From positions 1-64,000 of the forward strand of contig JAOANU010000029.1 of assembly GCA_034387635.1 (NCBI GenBank): 64,000 nt of DNA, written 5' to 3'. The stretch comes from Rhodosporidiobolus odoratus. Taxonomy: Eukaryota; Basidiomycota; Microbotryomycetes; Sporidiobolales; Sporidiobolaceae. The position numbers and the translations under genes are program-made. A model generated the notes under the pieces. It searched no databases, was not told where the DNA came from, and saw only the letters and a list, made by a program, of their open reading frames with translations. This document shows, piece after piece, positions 11,101-22,452 of this stretch; positions within the stretch are counted from its first letter, which is position 1; the number at the start of each line of letters is the position of its first letter.

Positions 11101-13350
11101 GTTGCTCGCTCGAGGGATATCTTGAGCATCTTACTGAGATGCGTCAACCTCGTGCGCGACGTCTCACCTTTCTTGAGTGGATTGTGCTGACTGCTTCGCC
11201 CACAAAGATCGTCAACAGCGACGCAGGTACGCTGGAAAAGATCGCCGTAAGCAGGTGTTCCTCAGCGTTTCGACATGCGCTGGCCTGACCCTACCTTCCT
11301 CAACAAGCTCGTTGGTGGATGTCCGGTCGTCATGGCATTCTCGTCGAAGCGATACTCGCGGGGGATAAGGCTCGAAGCAGCACTTTTCATCGGAGCGATG
11401 TGCAGGACGTCTTTGCTGACGGTACGTCCTTCCTGACGACCAGCTTCCGCCATCCCTCGCTGATGAGCTCAAACCGTCTCAGTTGCAGATGTTCGTAAGC
11501 TGTCAAGGCCTCAGAACGCTTGTCGAGATGCTAGACGAGAGCTGTACGCTCATCTCCGACTCTTCCCGGCGGTAACTACTGACCAGTCCGCCTCTCCCCA
11601 GACAACGAGGGCAAAGATCTGGTATGGGTGGCGGTCGACGGGATCAGCCGTGTGTTCGAGATGCATGTGCGCCCGTTCTTCCTTCTACCATGCGACGCAT
11701 ACTCAGATCCTCTTTGCAGGGTCCGACGCCTCGCAACGACTTTTGCCGCATCCTCGCTCAAGAAGGAATCTTTGATCCGCTTTCGAGTGCTCTCATGCAC
11801 GTGTGCGGCGACGACGACGATCTCGCGGAGAGCGCCAAGGTGAAGATTGTCCACGTCCTCCTCCTCTTCGCTCAGTCGGACCACAAAGTTAAGGAAGCTA
11901 TGGCCCGTCGAACCGTTGCACTACGTACGCCGTGCTTTCGCCGCCCCGTCAATCAGCTGACCTGGTCATTTACATGTGCAGGTCTCGTCAAAGCGGCCTC
12001 GCTGCTCGAGCCCGATTTGCTCGCTCTCCTACTCAAAACGGTTAAGAACCTCTCGATGCTACCCGCTGCTCTAGACGTACTGCAGAATGCCGGCGCGCTA
12101 GACGCTCTGGTGGATATCCTTGGGCGATCGTACCGAGGGAAGGTTGGAGCGGTACGTCAACGATACTTATCTGCAGCCCGTGTCTACTTCTGCCTGACTG
12201 TCGAGAGCCCTCTCTCTTCCACAGGAAGTACAAAATCACGCCGTCAATACCCTCTTCAACCTGTGCCGTCTGAGCAAAATTCGTCAAGAAGAAGCCGCAG
12301 CGGCGGGGGCCATCCCCCTTTTGCAGCGGATCGTGCAGGACAAATCACCCCTCAAGCAATTCGCCCTGCCAATGATTTGCGATTTCGCGCACGCTGGCAA
12401 GGCTTGTCGAAAACTGTGGGTCTGCACTGCTGTACGAAACTTGACTCGTTGCTCACTCTGCCGTCCTTTCCGTATGCAGCCTATGGCAACACGACGGCGT
12501 TGCCTTCTACATTCATCTCCTCAAGGATACTTTCTGGGTTAACCCGGCGCTGGAAGCCATCCTTGCCTGGTACCTACTCCATCCCTACATGTCAGATCGC
12601 CGCTGCTTTCGAGGGCTGAACACGCGCACTTCTCCAGGCTGCAAGACGAGACCTCCCGAGTCGAGGATTGTCTACTCGAGCCCAAAACTGTTGAGGCATT
12701 GGTACGCGTCTTCTGCAAGACAAAAGCTACGGTTTTCGACAATTTGCTTGAGCCTCTCCACAAGGTCGGCTGTCCTGTCCCCCCCATCTCGATCGCGGCA
12801 GCTGACTTGAGGGCGGTTTCAGATCCTACGTACCTCCGCTCCTCTCGCCTCTCGCCTGGCGGTTCAGTCCGGCTTCCTAAAGCGCATCATCGAGCGACTC
12901 GAACGGGCGTCGAAAGCTGTTGTTCGGCTCAACCTCCTCCGCATCACCAAGACGGTCTTCGATGCCCTTTCCGACCGTCGCGATCGCGACAAGGCAGTCA
13001 AGGTGCTTGCTCCCGCGGTTGGTCGCCTGGCCGAGGAGGACAAGGCCGTCCTGTCCAGGCAACTTGCCAAGAGTCTAACGGCCGAATTTACTGCGACCAA
13101 GGACGAGATGAAGCGGAGTCTGGAACGTAAGGCGATGCGCCGTGCCACTTCCGAGTCTGGTACGGCTTTCGTAGCACTTGACAGCGCGACTCGAAAGTCT
13201 CGTGCAGGCCCGCCGCCCGCTTCACCTCAAGCAGGACCTTCCTCCGCTTTCTCAGCGTTACCGCCCCGCTCCCGACCGCCACTTCCCCCCAGCTTCGCCT
13301 CCCAATCCGCTGAGCCTCGCTCGCCTTCGTCCCCTCGTCCTCACAGATAG
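8114..13350 (+). CDS. CDC7: Septation-initiation network protein kinase (S. pombe Cdc7 / S. cerevisiae Cdc15 / sepH type)
   Basis: A Ser/Thr kinase that controls septation and mitotic exit downstream of a Ras-like GTPase at the spindle pole (family knowledge). Exon 1 is 8114-8164 (start MAPQPD). Splicing to 8244 gives [18 protein letters not shown]. Two GC-AG introns, 8362-8425 and 8626-8703, restore [14 protein letters not shown] and [12 protein letters not shown]. Next come [10 protein letters not shown], the catalytic [10 protein letters not shown], then LADFGVAT and [14 protein letters not shown] serine/proline-rich acidic linker follows, then an Armadillo-like C-terminal half ([48 protein letters not shown]), characteristic of SepH/Cdc7 rather than generic Ste20 kinases. 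The tail [14 protein letters not shown] ends at 13350. The name follows S. pombe usage and is distinct from budding-yeast CDC7. There are about fifteen introns, and the middle exon ends are approximate. Confidence 0.9.
8362..8425 (+). other. GC-AG intron in the septation kinase (donor GCTCGT)
   Basis: Removing 8362-8425 joins ALN to TTGETCAVK through a split TGG codon. This recreates the family's ALNW-x-x-GE-x-x-AVK motif in the kinase N lobe. No GT donor gives an open frame here. The donor begins GC instead of GT, and the acceptor is TAG. Confidence 0.7.
8626..8703 (+). other. GC-AG intron in the septation kinase (donor GCAAGT)
   Basis: The exon ends ...PDIM and is followed by GCAAGT, the usual GC-donor consensus. 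Splicing to CACAG at 8703 gives [12 protein letters not shown], matching the alpha-C region of Cdc7-type kinases. Confidence 0.85.
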
Positions 13351-13602
13351 AGTTGCCTCTTCACCTCTCTTTCTCCTATATCCGGCGGTCCTGCCAAACG
13401 TGTATCACCCACTCCCAGATCGCATCCTCCGCGTCCACCATACCCTTACTCTCGTTACCCGTCTTGTTGTCGTGCATTGAGTAGATCGCGTTCTTCCGCA
13501 AAAATGCAGCCCTTCTTCTCTTGAATGATCTGCTTCTTCGATAGCAAGCACAGACAACGAGGAAAACGTCATGTATATCGAGTTGCCTCCGACCCGTTCT
13601 GT

Positions 13603-16060
13603 CTACAGAGACGTCTCCTCCCTAAGCTTCTCGTCCACCCTATCCCCCAAGCTAAGTGCTTCCATCCGTTCCTCCTCCAACTTCCTCGCCAATTCGAATG
13701 CCTCAGCCTTGATCTTGAGGTTAACCTCTCTCGCCGCATTACTCGCATCAGAGTTATCCGCCCTGCGCTGCATCCGTTGCGCGCCCCGTCCTGAGGCCCA
13801 CCGCGCGTTGAGCGTCTCTGGCAACTCGCCACGCTTGCGCGAGAGGACTGGGATGTACGAGGTGGTTTTGGCGGTTTTGCCGGCGCCGAGAGGGGTGAAG
13901 CGCGTCGAGGCACCGGCGGGTTTCGATCGATTGGGAGGGGTGGCGGGCCGAAGAACAGGGACGGGGGCGCCGTCTGCTGCCAGCATTGTAGGGGAGGGAG
14001 CAGGGGAGGCAATAGGCGGCGCGTGGAAAGCAAAAGAGGCGAGGTGATGTTTCAGAACAATGCTCTTAAGCCGGTAATCGGTGTAGGTCTCGTTCATCTC
14101 GAGGAAGAGTTTTCGGAAATTCTCCGAGGGGTCGAGAGGTTGTCGTTCCCGTCCGTTGTGATCGAGGTATCGAGACAAGGCTTCGTTGACGTCTCCGGCT
14201 CGAGGGGCGTTGTCGGGCCGCCAGTCTAGTTCCGTGCTGTTGAAGCCACACTGCCAGAGAATGAGGGGAAGATCCTCCGCCATCTGGTAACCTGGCTTGC
14301 GGTCCATGACTTCGCGCTCATCGGCTGGAGACGACGCGGTAGGAGGGAAGGCAGATTCGGTGTAAGAGGTGCGTTGCGAGGTCCACAGGAGGGTGTCGAC
14401 GATGGAAGGAGGCTCGAGACGCGCGCCGACAAGGAAGAGAATGGCGACAATGTGTCGAACTTGATTGTAGAGCTAGGAAGAACAGAGAGGTCAACCTGAG
14501 AAGGTCAAAAACAGGATACCAACGGAAGTGAACGAACGAATGCCCCGCCTCGCAGATTCAGCACCCACATGTCATCGCTCTCTCCCTCCACCGGATCGAT
14601 CGTCGCGCTGTTGACGGTCCGCACATGCGTCTGCAGCTGCTTTGGCGGGTCAACCTTGCAAAAGTTGCGGAAATCGTGGTCGCCGACCACGCGGCTGACC
14701 GCGTCCCGCATCAAATCAACGTCGAGCCTGAGACTGTTCCAGTCTACACCGGCCAGACGTGCTTGCCAATCTCGAGCGTGATCGGGCAGACCGGCGGCGG
14801 TGTAAGCTGCGCCGAAGTCGAACTTCGGTAGGAGCAGTGGCGAGATGGGGGAGGTCGAGAAAAAGTACTTGTAGTGTCGCCAGATGCAAGAATACCGAGA
14901 AGAGAAGGTGACGGAGACGGGTGACCAAGCATGGACGCGGATCGAGGCAGGGAGGTGTCGGTTCAGCAGGGTGATGTAGGGGATCTCGACGTCGGAAGCG
15001 GGTTTCCGGCTCGAGGCGTCCCGGACGTCGGAGGTGGAAGACGACGCTGAAGAGGAGGACGAAGTGGAGGAAGAGCGGGGCCGGCTTGGCAAACGAGACC
15101 GGGCGTGCCGTTTCCCTTCGACCGATTCCGGGTCAACCTCCCTGCCCTCGAGCTTCATCGGATCCTCCAGATCACTGCGTACCCACAGGTTGACGACCTG
15201 TGCACTCGAGCTCACTCCCGCATCAGTGCGTCCGCAACGCTCGAACCCGCAGCCGAACCCTTCGCCTTCGGTATGCGGCTCGATGAGGCGAGCCTTCTCT
15301 AGGGCTTCGAGGATGCAGCCCTCGACGGTTGGGAGAGGAGTATAGACGCCTTTCGGCTGATAGGCGAGTCCGGAGTGGGCCCAGCCTTCGTAGCTGCAGG
15401 AGAAGGGAGAAAAGCGTCAGCCCACCCTGTTCGCAGGAAGAGACCATCAATCTGGTCTTGTTTCTTCCTGGTTTGACCTTATGGCACTTGCGTCCGACAC
15501 GACTTTGTCTCCTCCTGGCCATACGAGCGGCTCGTATACTGCCCCTTCTCGCTACGCCTGTCTAGCAGTACAGCTACCAGTGAGGCCTAGATAGCAGTTC
15601 GTTGTGCACCGTCCTGTTCTGGAGTTCGAATGCATCGGCCAGGGGTTGAGAAAGGAGCAGGGGGGGCAGCTCACGAGAAGAGGAGGGCGACATGGCGTTT
15701 GGGAGCGTTGGCAAGGGAGGAAGGGAGGGGACCGGTGACTGCCTTGGCGGCGGCCTTTCGTGCGCGTTTACCGGTGAGCAGAGGTGAGGTTGTCGGGAGG
15801 GGAAGAGGGGCGGATGAAGTTGAATCGGAAGTGGATTCAAAGGTGGGGGTGGATGCTGGATCAAGGCAAGGGGAAGGGGAAGGGCAAGGTTGGTTGGACG
15901 AGCCAGCGTCGAGTTGAGCTAGCCAGCGTTGTAGATTGGTGATTTGTGCTACCAGTTTAGATCGTTGTGGGTTGTGGTGTGAAGGAGTAGAGTTCATCTT
16001 GGCGAGGAAAGAAGAACAAGACGAGGTGGGGAAGATGCGAGTCAACCAGGATCTGAGCAT
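13603..16060 (-). CDS. PUS3: tRNA pseudouridine(38/39) synthase, Pus3/Deg1 family
   Basis: Converts U38/U39 in the anticodon arm of tRNAs to pseudouridine. The catalytic-aspartate motif is CGRTDAGVSS, followed by AQVVNLWV. Downstream family blocks are WRHYKYFF, GDHDFRNFCKVDP and, across an intron near 14450-14525, GGAFLYNQVRHIVAILFLVG. The C-terminal extension has YQMAEDLPLILWQCGF and a basic/acidic helix ending at 13603. Two starts are possible. The ATG at 16060 gives MLRSWLTRIFPTSS, an arginine/serine-rich segment without acidic residues that could target mitochondria. The ATG at 15997 (MNSTPSHHNPQRSKLVAQ) gives the short form. Exon 1 ends ...KRHVALLFS and a 281-nt intron (15394-15674) follows before YEGWAHSGLAYQPKGVYTPL. 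It is convergent with the kinase gene and divergent from LTV1. Confidence 0.92.
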
Positions 16061-16295
16061 GCACCGGCGAAGCGTAGTCGATGCCGTATGGTCGAAGTGT
16101 ACCCTCTGACTGCAGTACAGCCTGGGCAGTCACGTGTGTGCAATGCAAGTCGAGGTTGTCACTCCTCCAACTAGTTACAGTAGACTGAGCTCGACCTCGA
16201 GTGGTTGATTAACTCCAACTCTGCTCTGCTCGATCTCACTCTAAAGCTATACAACCACACTCAGCCGACTCTAGTCACTCTACTCTACACACGCC

Positions 16296-18634
16296 ATGGC
16301 TCCCTCCTTATGGCGTCGACCGGGGACAAAGACGTTTCAACTCGTTCACCGCTCTCAGCGAGATCCTCTCATCAACGATCCAACCGCAAGCGATAGGGTC
16401 CTCAAGGTCATAGAAAAGGGCCAAAAGGTAAACTACACCGTCCTATCTCGTCTGCGTCGCTCCGAGCCAGTCAAGGTGGCAACCCACGTCTCGAGGAATC
16501 CGATGCAACGGCCCAGTGATCGGAAACGTAGTCACACCTCCCGTGTTCTTGCTGTGCCGCGCCGGGTGTGCCACTAGCTGCAACAGCCGCTCATTCGACC
16601 TCAATCAATATCCCTTTTCTTCCGCTGATCATTCCTTTTCCCCCACTTTCGCAGCGCAACAAAGACTCTTCGACCTCCTACGCCGAATCCTCCGCCGGCG
16701 GGGATTTCGTCGACGACGCCGAAGATGCCGCCGCCGCCGCAGGAGATGCCGCCGCCTACGGCATTCTTTTCGACGACGCCGACGAGTACGACTACATGCA
16801 GCATCTCCGCAGCGTCGGTGGCGGCGGCGAGACGTACCTCGTCGAAGCCCCGACGCAAGAAAAGCAGAAAGGAAAGGGCAAGGCCCGCGAGGCGTTCACC
16901 CTCAACGCTGAGCGCGAGCGAAAGTTTGAGATGCCGGAGGATGCGTTGCCCTCGCACCCCTTGGACGAAGTCAGCTACACGGAGGCAACGACGAGCAAGG
17001 CGGAAGAGAAGGGACTCAGGCTGGGCCTCGACCCGAGCGTCCGCGAGGTTCTGGAAGCCCTCGACGACGATGCGTACGCGGCGGACGACGGCGCCGGAAC
17101 GGACGACGAGGACGCATTCTGGGACGGAGTGATTGGTGGAGGGGAAGTCGACGACGTCGACGAGCAGGATTGGACCGATGAGGAAGGAGAGCAAGGAGTC
17201 GATGCGGCCGCGAGAGGAGTCGGCATACTCGCACTGGATGGCTCAGGGGCAGAAGGATCCTGGGATGCGGTCAAGCGTTTCAAGGCCGCGCAGGCGCAAG
17301 GAGGAGCCTCGGACGAGGAAGACGAAGACGAGGACGATTATGGTTCCGAGGGTGCCGACACGATTGCGGATCTCAAGGCGGCGAGTGCAAGGCGACCAGC
17401 GCGAGGGAACCGGGCGGGAAGTGCTATGGGGTCTGCGTTCTCCATGTCGAGTTCGGCAATGTTCAGGAATGAGCAGTTGCGGACACTCGACGATCGGTTT
17501 GACCAGGTGCGCCGCTTCGTCTTTTCTCCGTGCGTATCCCCTGTGTTGACCATGCTCTTCCGCAGATTGAGAAGATGTACGATGAGTCGGACTCGGACAG
17601 CTGGGGTGGAAGTGGTGACGAAGAAGTAGCAACCGAAGACGAGGAAGAGCACGCCAATCCCCGCGAAGACCTCAACGAAATCATGGACGACTTCCTCTCG
17701 CGCTTCGAAGTCATCGGTGGCAAGTTCAGGCCCGTCCTCGACCCTCTCTCCGCAACCGCCGGCGAAGGAGTTGCAGCGAACGCCTCGAAGCTCGACCGAT
17801 TGCGCGCTGAGCTGGCCAGCTTAGACCTTGGCGAGGAGGTCGAAGGTGAAGATCCGGAGTTGACGGCGAAGCGGAGGGAGAAGGAGAGGATTCTGGCGAT
17901 TGTGGCGAGGCAAGAAAGGGAAGAAGACGGCAAGGGAAGGAAGATGCCCAAGGTCAAGATTCTGAGCGAGGAGAGGGGTGCGGAGAGATGGGATTGTGAG
18001 ACGGTACTGAGTGCGTCCTTCGTGCCGGAGTCTTTTCCTTCTGCTCCAGCTTCGTCATCTGCCCGTCGACGAGATCGCCCATGTCGCGCCTCTTCCTTGC
18101 GACTGACCTGTCTCGTCCCGTAGGTACATACTCCAACCTCTCCAACCACCCCCGCATGCTTCGCCTCCGCGATTCTCTCGGCAAGAAGAAATCCACCGTT
18201 GCCCAGATCAAGCTGGATCCGAAGACCGGTTTCCCCATGGTGGACGGCAAGAGCGTTCTCGACGCTCGACCGCACGCCGCTGCACCAGGGGATGACACGA
18301 TCATGGAGGAAGACGAAGACGAAGAGGAATACGGTGCGTTGATTTCCGTTGTCCCTGCATCGCCCTCGACATTGCTGATCTCCAGTCCAACGCTGGACGT
18401 GCAGAAATCCGCGAAACCGTCAAACGCCCTCGAGACGAAACCAACCAAGACAAGAAAGCTCGCAAAGCCGCCGTAAAAGCCGAACGAGCCGAACGGCGTC
18501 AGGAGAAGAAGAGTACGAAGGAGACGTTCTCGAACGAGGTCAAGCGGCAGAAGCGTCAGGCGGGCAAGCGGGTGGCGGACGGTGGAGCGGCAGATATTCG
18601 CAGTGGTCAGGAGGGCGTGCGGCGGTTGGCCTAG
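16296..18634 (+). CDS. LTV1: 40S ribosome biogenesis factor Ltv1
   Basis: Ltv1 binds pre-40S particles and leaves after phosphorylation during cytoplasmic maturation. The start MAPSLWRRPGTKTFQLVHRS is typical, with FQLVHRSQRDPL being the conserved N-terminal block. A 227-nt first intron (16428-16654) joins EKGQK to RNKDSSTSYAES. Then come DDADEYDYMQHLR, the hallmark Ltv1 block, and a long acidic stretch. An intron near 17506-17565 precedes IEKMYDESDSD. Next are NEIMDDFLSRFEVIGGKFRP and WDCETVLSTYSNLSNHP, with an intron before YSNLSNHP (about 18008-18122). LDPKTGFPMV is followed by a last intron and a highly basic tail (KKARKAAVKAERAERRQ). The stop is at 18632-18634. The family order is complete, so it is likely functional. 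Confidence 0.92.
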
Positions 18635-18830
18635 TCGCTGCGGGCGATTGTTCCGTTTGGGTCTCTGGTCACACGGGAAGTTCTGTTGTTGTACACATTC
18701 TACACCTGCGGTTCGAGCAACGTCTTCTCCTGACGCACAAACACGATCCGCTCTTCGATAAGAGTGGCTCAGAGTGCCTGACAAGCTTGCTGGAAAGAAG
18801 AGACCGCGCTACAAGGTACCTAAATCTTGT

Positions 18831-19906
18831 TCAGCCTTTCTTCACCTCGAAGATGAACAAGCTGAACGCGGTATATCTGAGCGAGACAATCATTAAGTCA
18901 CCGACCCCTACCAAGGAGAGGGTAGACACGAACGTACAATAGACCGACGGGGTAGCCCACGAGGAAACGTTGAGCTGAAAGTTGGAGGACGGAGGCGAAA
19001 ATAGACGAGGCGGAGTAGGAGCACCAGAGGACGCTGATCGAAGAGAGAATGTAGCCGAGCATACCACTGGTTAACGGGAAAAAAGTCAGTACGCTTCAAC
19101 CGGTGAAGGGACAATAGGGGCATGACGGTTTGCAGGAGGAGAAGAAGCACGCACTCCAAGCGAGCGACGACCGAAAAAGCACTGAGGAAGACTAAGGGAA
19201 GGATGCAGTATCCTAGCACGGACGCTGTGCGGTGGGCGTCGATGCCGCTTTCTGACATGAGGTTGAGCAAGGCGTACACCGACATGGAGCCGACGAGGGC
19301 AACACCGTAGATGTACGAGAACTGGGGTTTGCCGGACTGCGGACACGACAGAAGGTCAACCACGGCCGATAGGGAGATGCGAAAGGTGGAGATTTACAAG
19401 GAGGAGGAAAGAAGCGAAAACGAAGCAGAACACCAGCGGACCGGCAAGGTCAGCGTCGTCCATAATGTGCGGGTCGACGCTTCGCAGAGGGTTCATGACG
19501 GTGAGGCTCTTCTGTAAGATGTGGTCAAAGTTGATGCCGAGCTCTGCGATCAAGGATCATAGTAAGCATAAAGCGAATGAAACGGAGTGGGGGAAGAAGG
19601 GAATGGGAAGTGCAACTCACCCTCCAACAATGGCGGTTCTCCCTCCATGCCTGTCCATGGCGTGAAGGCGTTGTACCAGTTCTGTACGGTGATCTGTCCG
19701 CCAAACGCTGAGCCGAGTGCTGCTCCACCTGTTGAAGTGCCTCCTCCGATTGCGCCTGCGACGTCCGGGCGCGCGTCAGGGTCGAGCGAAGGTCTGCCCT
19801 GGTAGAACGAGGGTTGCTGTGCGGGGGAATAGAAGCCGAGGTTGTTTGGATCGAGTTGCTGGTTTGATGAGGAGGGAGCAGAAGGATAAGCCGAGTAGTA
19901 GCTCAT
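18831..19906 (-). CDS. YIP1: Yip1-family Golgi/ER membrane protein (YIPF5-like)
   Basis: A multi-pass protein that works with Rab GTPases in ER-to-Golgi vesicle traffic. It starts [15 protein letters not shown] with a cytosolic tail rich in Ser, Pro and Gly. Family blocks follow in order: [69 protein letters not shown] and [20 protein letters not shown]. About five hydrophobic segments are visible. Splicing out the last intron (GTACGT donor, about 18883-18941) gives [20 protein letters not shown] and the stop at 18831. Four or five short introns interrupt the gene. Yip1, Yipf5 and Yipf7 cannot be separated by eye, but the GVALVG/ILPLV pattern fits Yip1 best. Confidence 0.88.
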
Positions 19907-20212
19907 GGTGGGACTGTTGGACGACTGAGTAGGGTAGCGAGTGAGCTGTGTAAAGCTTGTGTATGCTTGTTATGGATCCTAGAAGCAGAAGCGCTGAGTT
20001 GGGTCGAGGTGACGACGGGAAACGGTTTCAACCTCTTCTGCTCTTTTGCACCTCGCCAACTTCCAAGCAGCTCCCCTAGAGCTCGCACAAACCAGCTACG
20101 TACCGTCACAGCAAGATCTCCCGTATCGCTTTCGCTCAACTTCCGCACACGAGAGGGGGATTAAATACACTTGTCTTCCAATTACATCGACTCGGTGCCA
20201 ACATTCAAGATT

Positions 20213-22361
20213 CTATGCCGCCCTGACCTTCATACCTTTCCTCACCGTCGCCAATACGACCCCGACGCCAATCGCCGCAATACCCATTCCGGTCGTGAGG
20301 CGGAAGGCACTGGAGTAACAGCCTCGCCCTTCGAGGCAGACCGCAGCAGGAGCAATCAGGAAGAGATCGGAGAGGAGGGAGGAGGGGGAGGGTGAGTGGG
20401 AATGAGAGTCGTAGATTCGGCCGAAGATGAGGTTGGTAGTTTGACCTGCGTCGGGGGAAAGGTAAGTCGCGGATCAGCATATACAATGAGGGAGAGGGCA
20501 CCGAGACTCACCGAAGAGTGCGGGAGCTAGGGCGAGAATCCCGTTCGTGCTGCTGAAATTGGCCATGCCGAACCTGCGGGGATGGCAATTCAGCGAGGGA
20601 AGGGGAGGCAGAATCAGGCGAGGATAAAGGCATACCGCTCGAGTCCAATGATCCCAGACAGTCCAAATAGACTCCCATGCGAGAACCCAGTCAAGATGGT
20701 TGGAAGAATGAGACCCTTGACTCCCTCGACCTTTGTCACCGAATTCGCCGCCGCCTGAGAAAGGGTAAAACAGCTCGCCGTAAACACCAACCACCACACT
20801 CGCGGGATCTTCAGTCGTTTGCTCTGATGGTGTACGAGGTAGTCGGAGAGGAAACCTGAGAAGAGACGACCGGCAAAGTTGAAAAAGGAGAGGAGGGAGA
20901 CTAGGCGGGTTTGGGCGAGGGCGATTTGGGACGGAGATGGGGGAAGGTGAGGGAGGTAGTTGGGAGGGTAGAGCGCGAGGGAGCGGACGACGGTGCCGAG
21001 ATTGTTGATGTCTGCAAGCGTCAAGAGAAACGTCAGCTCGATTAACTCGTCAAATTTACGAAGGAAGGCTGAGCCTGAACGCGAGGGAGGAACATCAAGT
21101 ACTTACAGCAGAGTCCGATGCCAGCGCACATTCCGTTGAAGAGGAAGATGAGGTAGAAATCAAGCTCCCGGAGAAGGGCGAGTCCGGCGACATTCCGCAC
21201 TTCAACACTCTTTGTCGAGGAGCTTCGGAGTAAGGGCGCCCGCTCGGAAGGCTCCACCGGCTCGACGGTACTCGCATCTTCGGGGATGTCGACCTCTGCT
21301 GCGTTTTCCGGCACACCTAGTGCGGCAGGTTCAGCTGGAGGTGAAGAGAGAGAAGGATGCAGAACGGGTCGAACGAAGGCGATACCGATTACCATACTCA
21401 CGAAGCAGCCAGCGGCGAGCATGGAGAGGAAGTCGGCGGTGGTATCAGGCGCGCCAGAACGCGAGTGTAGGAAGATGGACGACAAGGTCGAATCTGGAAA
21501 GGATAGCGCATATCAGCTAAGTTGCCGGCGTTTGGGTCAGGAACACAGCGTACAGAAAAAGGCAGATAGCCCGAAGCCGCTGAGTACCACGGAGAGCGCA
21601 GCGGCTCGCTTCTGCAAGTCAGGCCAAACCGATTCCCGGGTTATCTGCAGACCTGGCAGGAGAAGCGAAATGCAGCATGCCTTCTTGTAGCTTTTGGCAA
21701 CGCTGTTCCCGGCGGAGCTCAGACCAGCGGTCGACCCTGTGGACATACGAGGCTCAGAGCGTGAAGACAAGACTGGACAGAGAGAATACTTACCGATGCC
21801 AACTGCAAATTCCGCCAGTGCCAGGCCTGACACTCCGAACATCGAGAACGGCCCGCTAACATCGTCACCACCGAGGTAGAATGAGCGGACGAGGAGGTCT
21901 GCAAGGCGAAAAGTCAGCGATTGTGGCAGGAATGGAAAGAAAAGGATTTGCAGCCGGAGGTCAAGGCGACTGCGGCGAAGATCAAGGTAGGCAGAGGGCC
22001 TTTGCGGTCGACTATCCGACCGATAAGAGGGGCTGCGAGGAAGGAATGAATATAATGTCAGCTGGATAGCAGAGTGTCGCCTCCTCATCTCGAAGTTCGG
22101 TAACCTCGGCATGGTCGAGGTAGAGGACTGACAGCTCAAGTAGACGCCCAGATTGCCCGCCGCTCCCACTGTATTGGTTTGAGTAGATGTCAGGCCTAGT
22201 CTGCTGGCTAGCTGGGGTGCGTATGCCCTGCAATATGAAAGCTGACCTCAGCGGATCCGGAGGAAGGAGAGCGAGAGAGCGTACGAGAAGGAGTAGTTGG
22301 TTCCACATGATAATGCTACTATACTAGCGCATGCCAGTACCCAATCTCGTCTAGTCAGCAT
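20213..22361 (-). CDS. Major facilitator superfamily transporter, nodulin-like/Mch1-type
   Basis: A polytopic membrane transporter with unknown substrate. The start at 22361 gives MLTRRDWVLACASIVALSCG, then TNYSFS spliced to AYAPQLASRLGLTSTQTN and VGAAGNLGVYLS. This is the usual beginning of the nodulin-like (NFD4) MFS group, which includes yeast Mch1. Later blocks are LLSFFNFAGRLFSGFLSDYL (second-half motif A), RVWWLVFTASCFTLSQ, GFSHGSLFGLSGIIGLE, RFGMANFSSTNGILALAPAL, FGRIYDSHS and CLEGRGCYSSAF, with a last membrane span before KGMKVRAA. The central loop is acidic (about 21200-21360). It has about eight short introns. The start lies only 91 bp from that of FOL1. Confidence 0.85.
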
Positions 22362-22452
22362 CGTGTATGGAGTAGCAGAAGTTCCAAGTCTGCGTTTGTC
22401 ATTCCCTCTTTTCCATTTCACCCAACTTTACTCATTCCCGTCGAATCGCTTA
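22362..22452. promoter_or_regulatory. 91-bp divergent intergenic region, MFS transporter / FOL1
   Basis: Only 91 bp separate the two divergent start codons. It holds pyrimidine-rich DNA on the + strand (cattccctcttttccatttc) just upstream of the FOL1 ATG. Both promoters must overlap each other or the neighbouring coding sequence. Confidence 0.5.

Noticed and set aside
15394..15674. C/D-box snoRNA in the first PUS3 intron
   Set aside because: Only a weak C-box-like TTGATGG and a CTGA that overlaps the probable branch point. No terminal stem was found.
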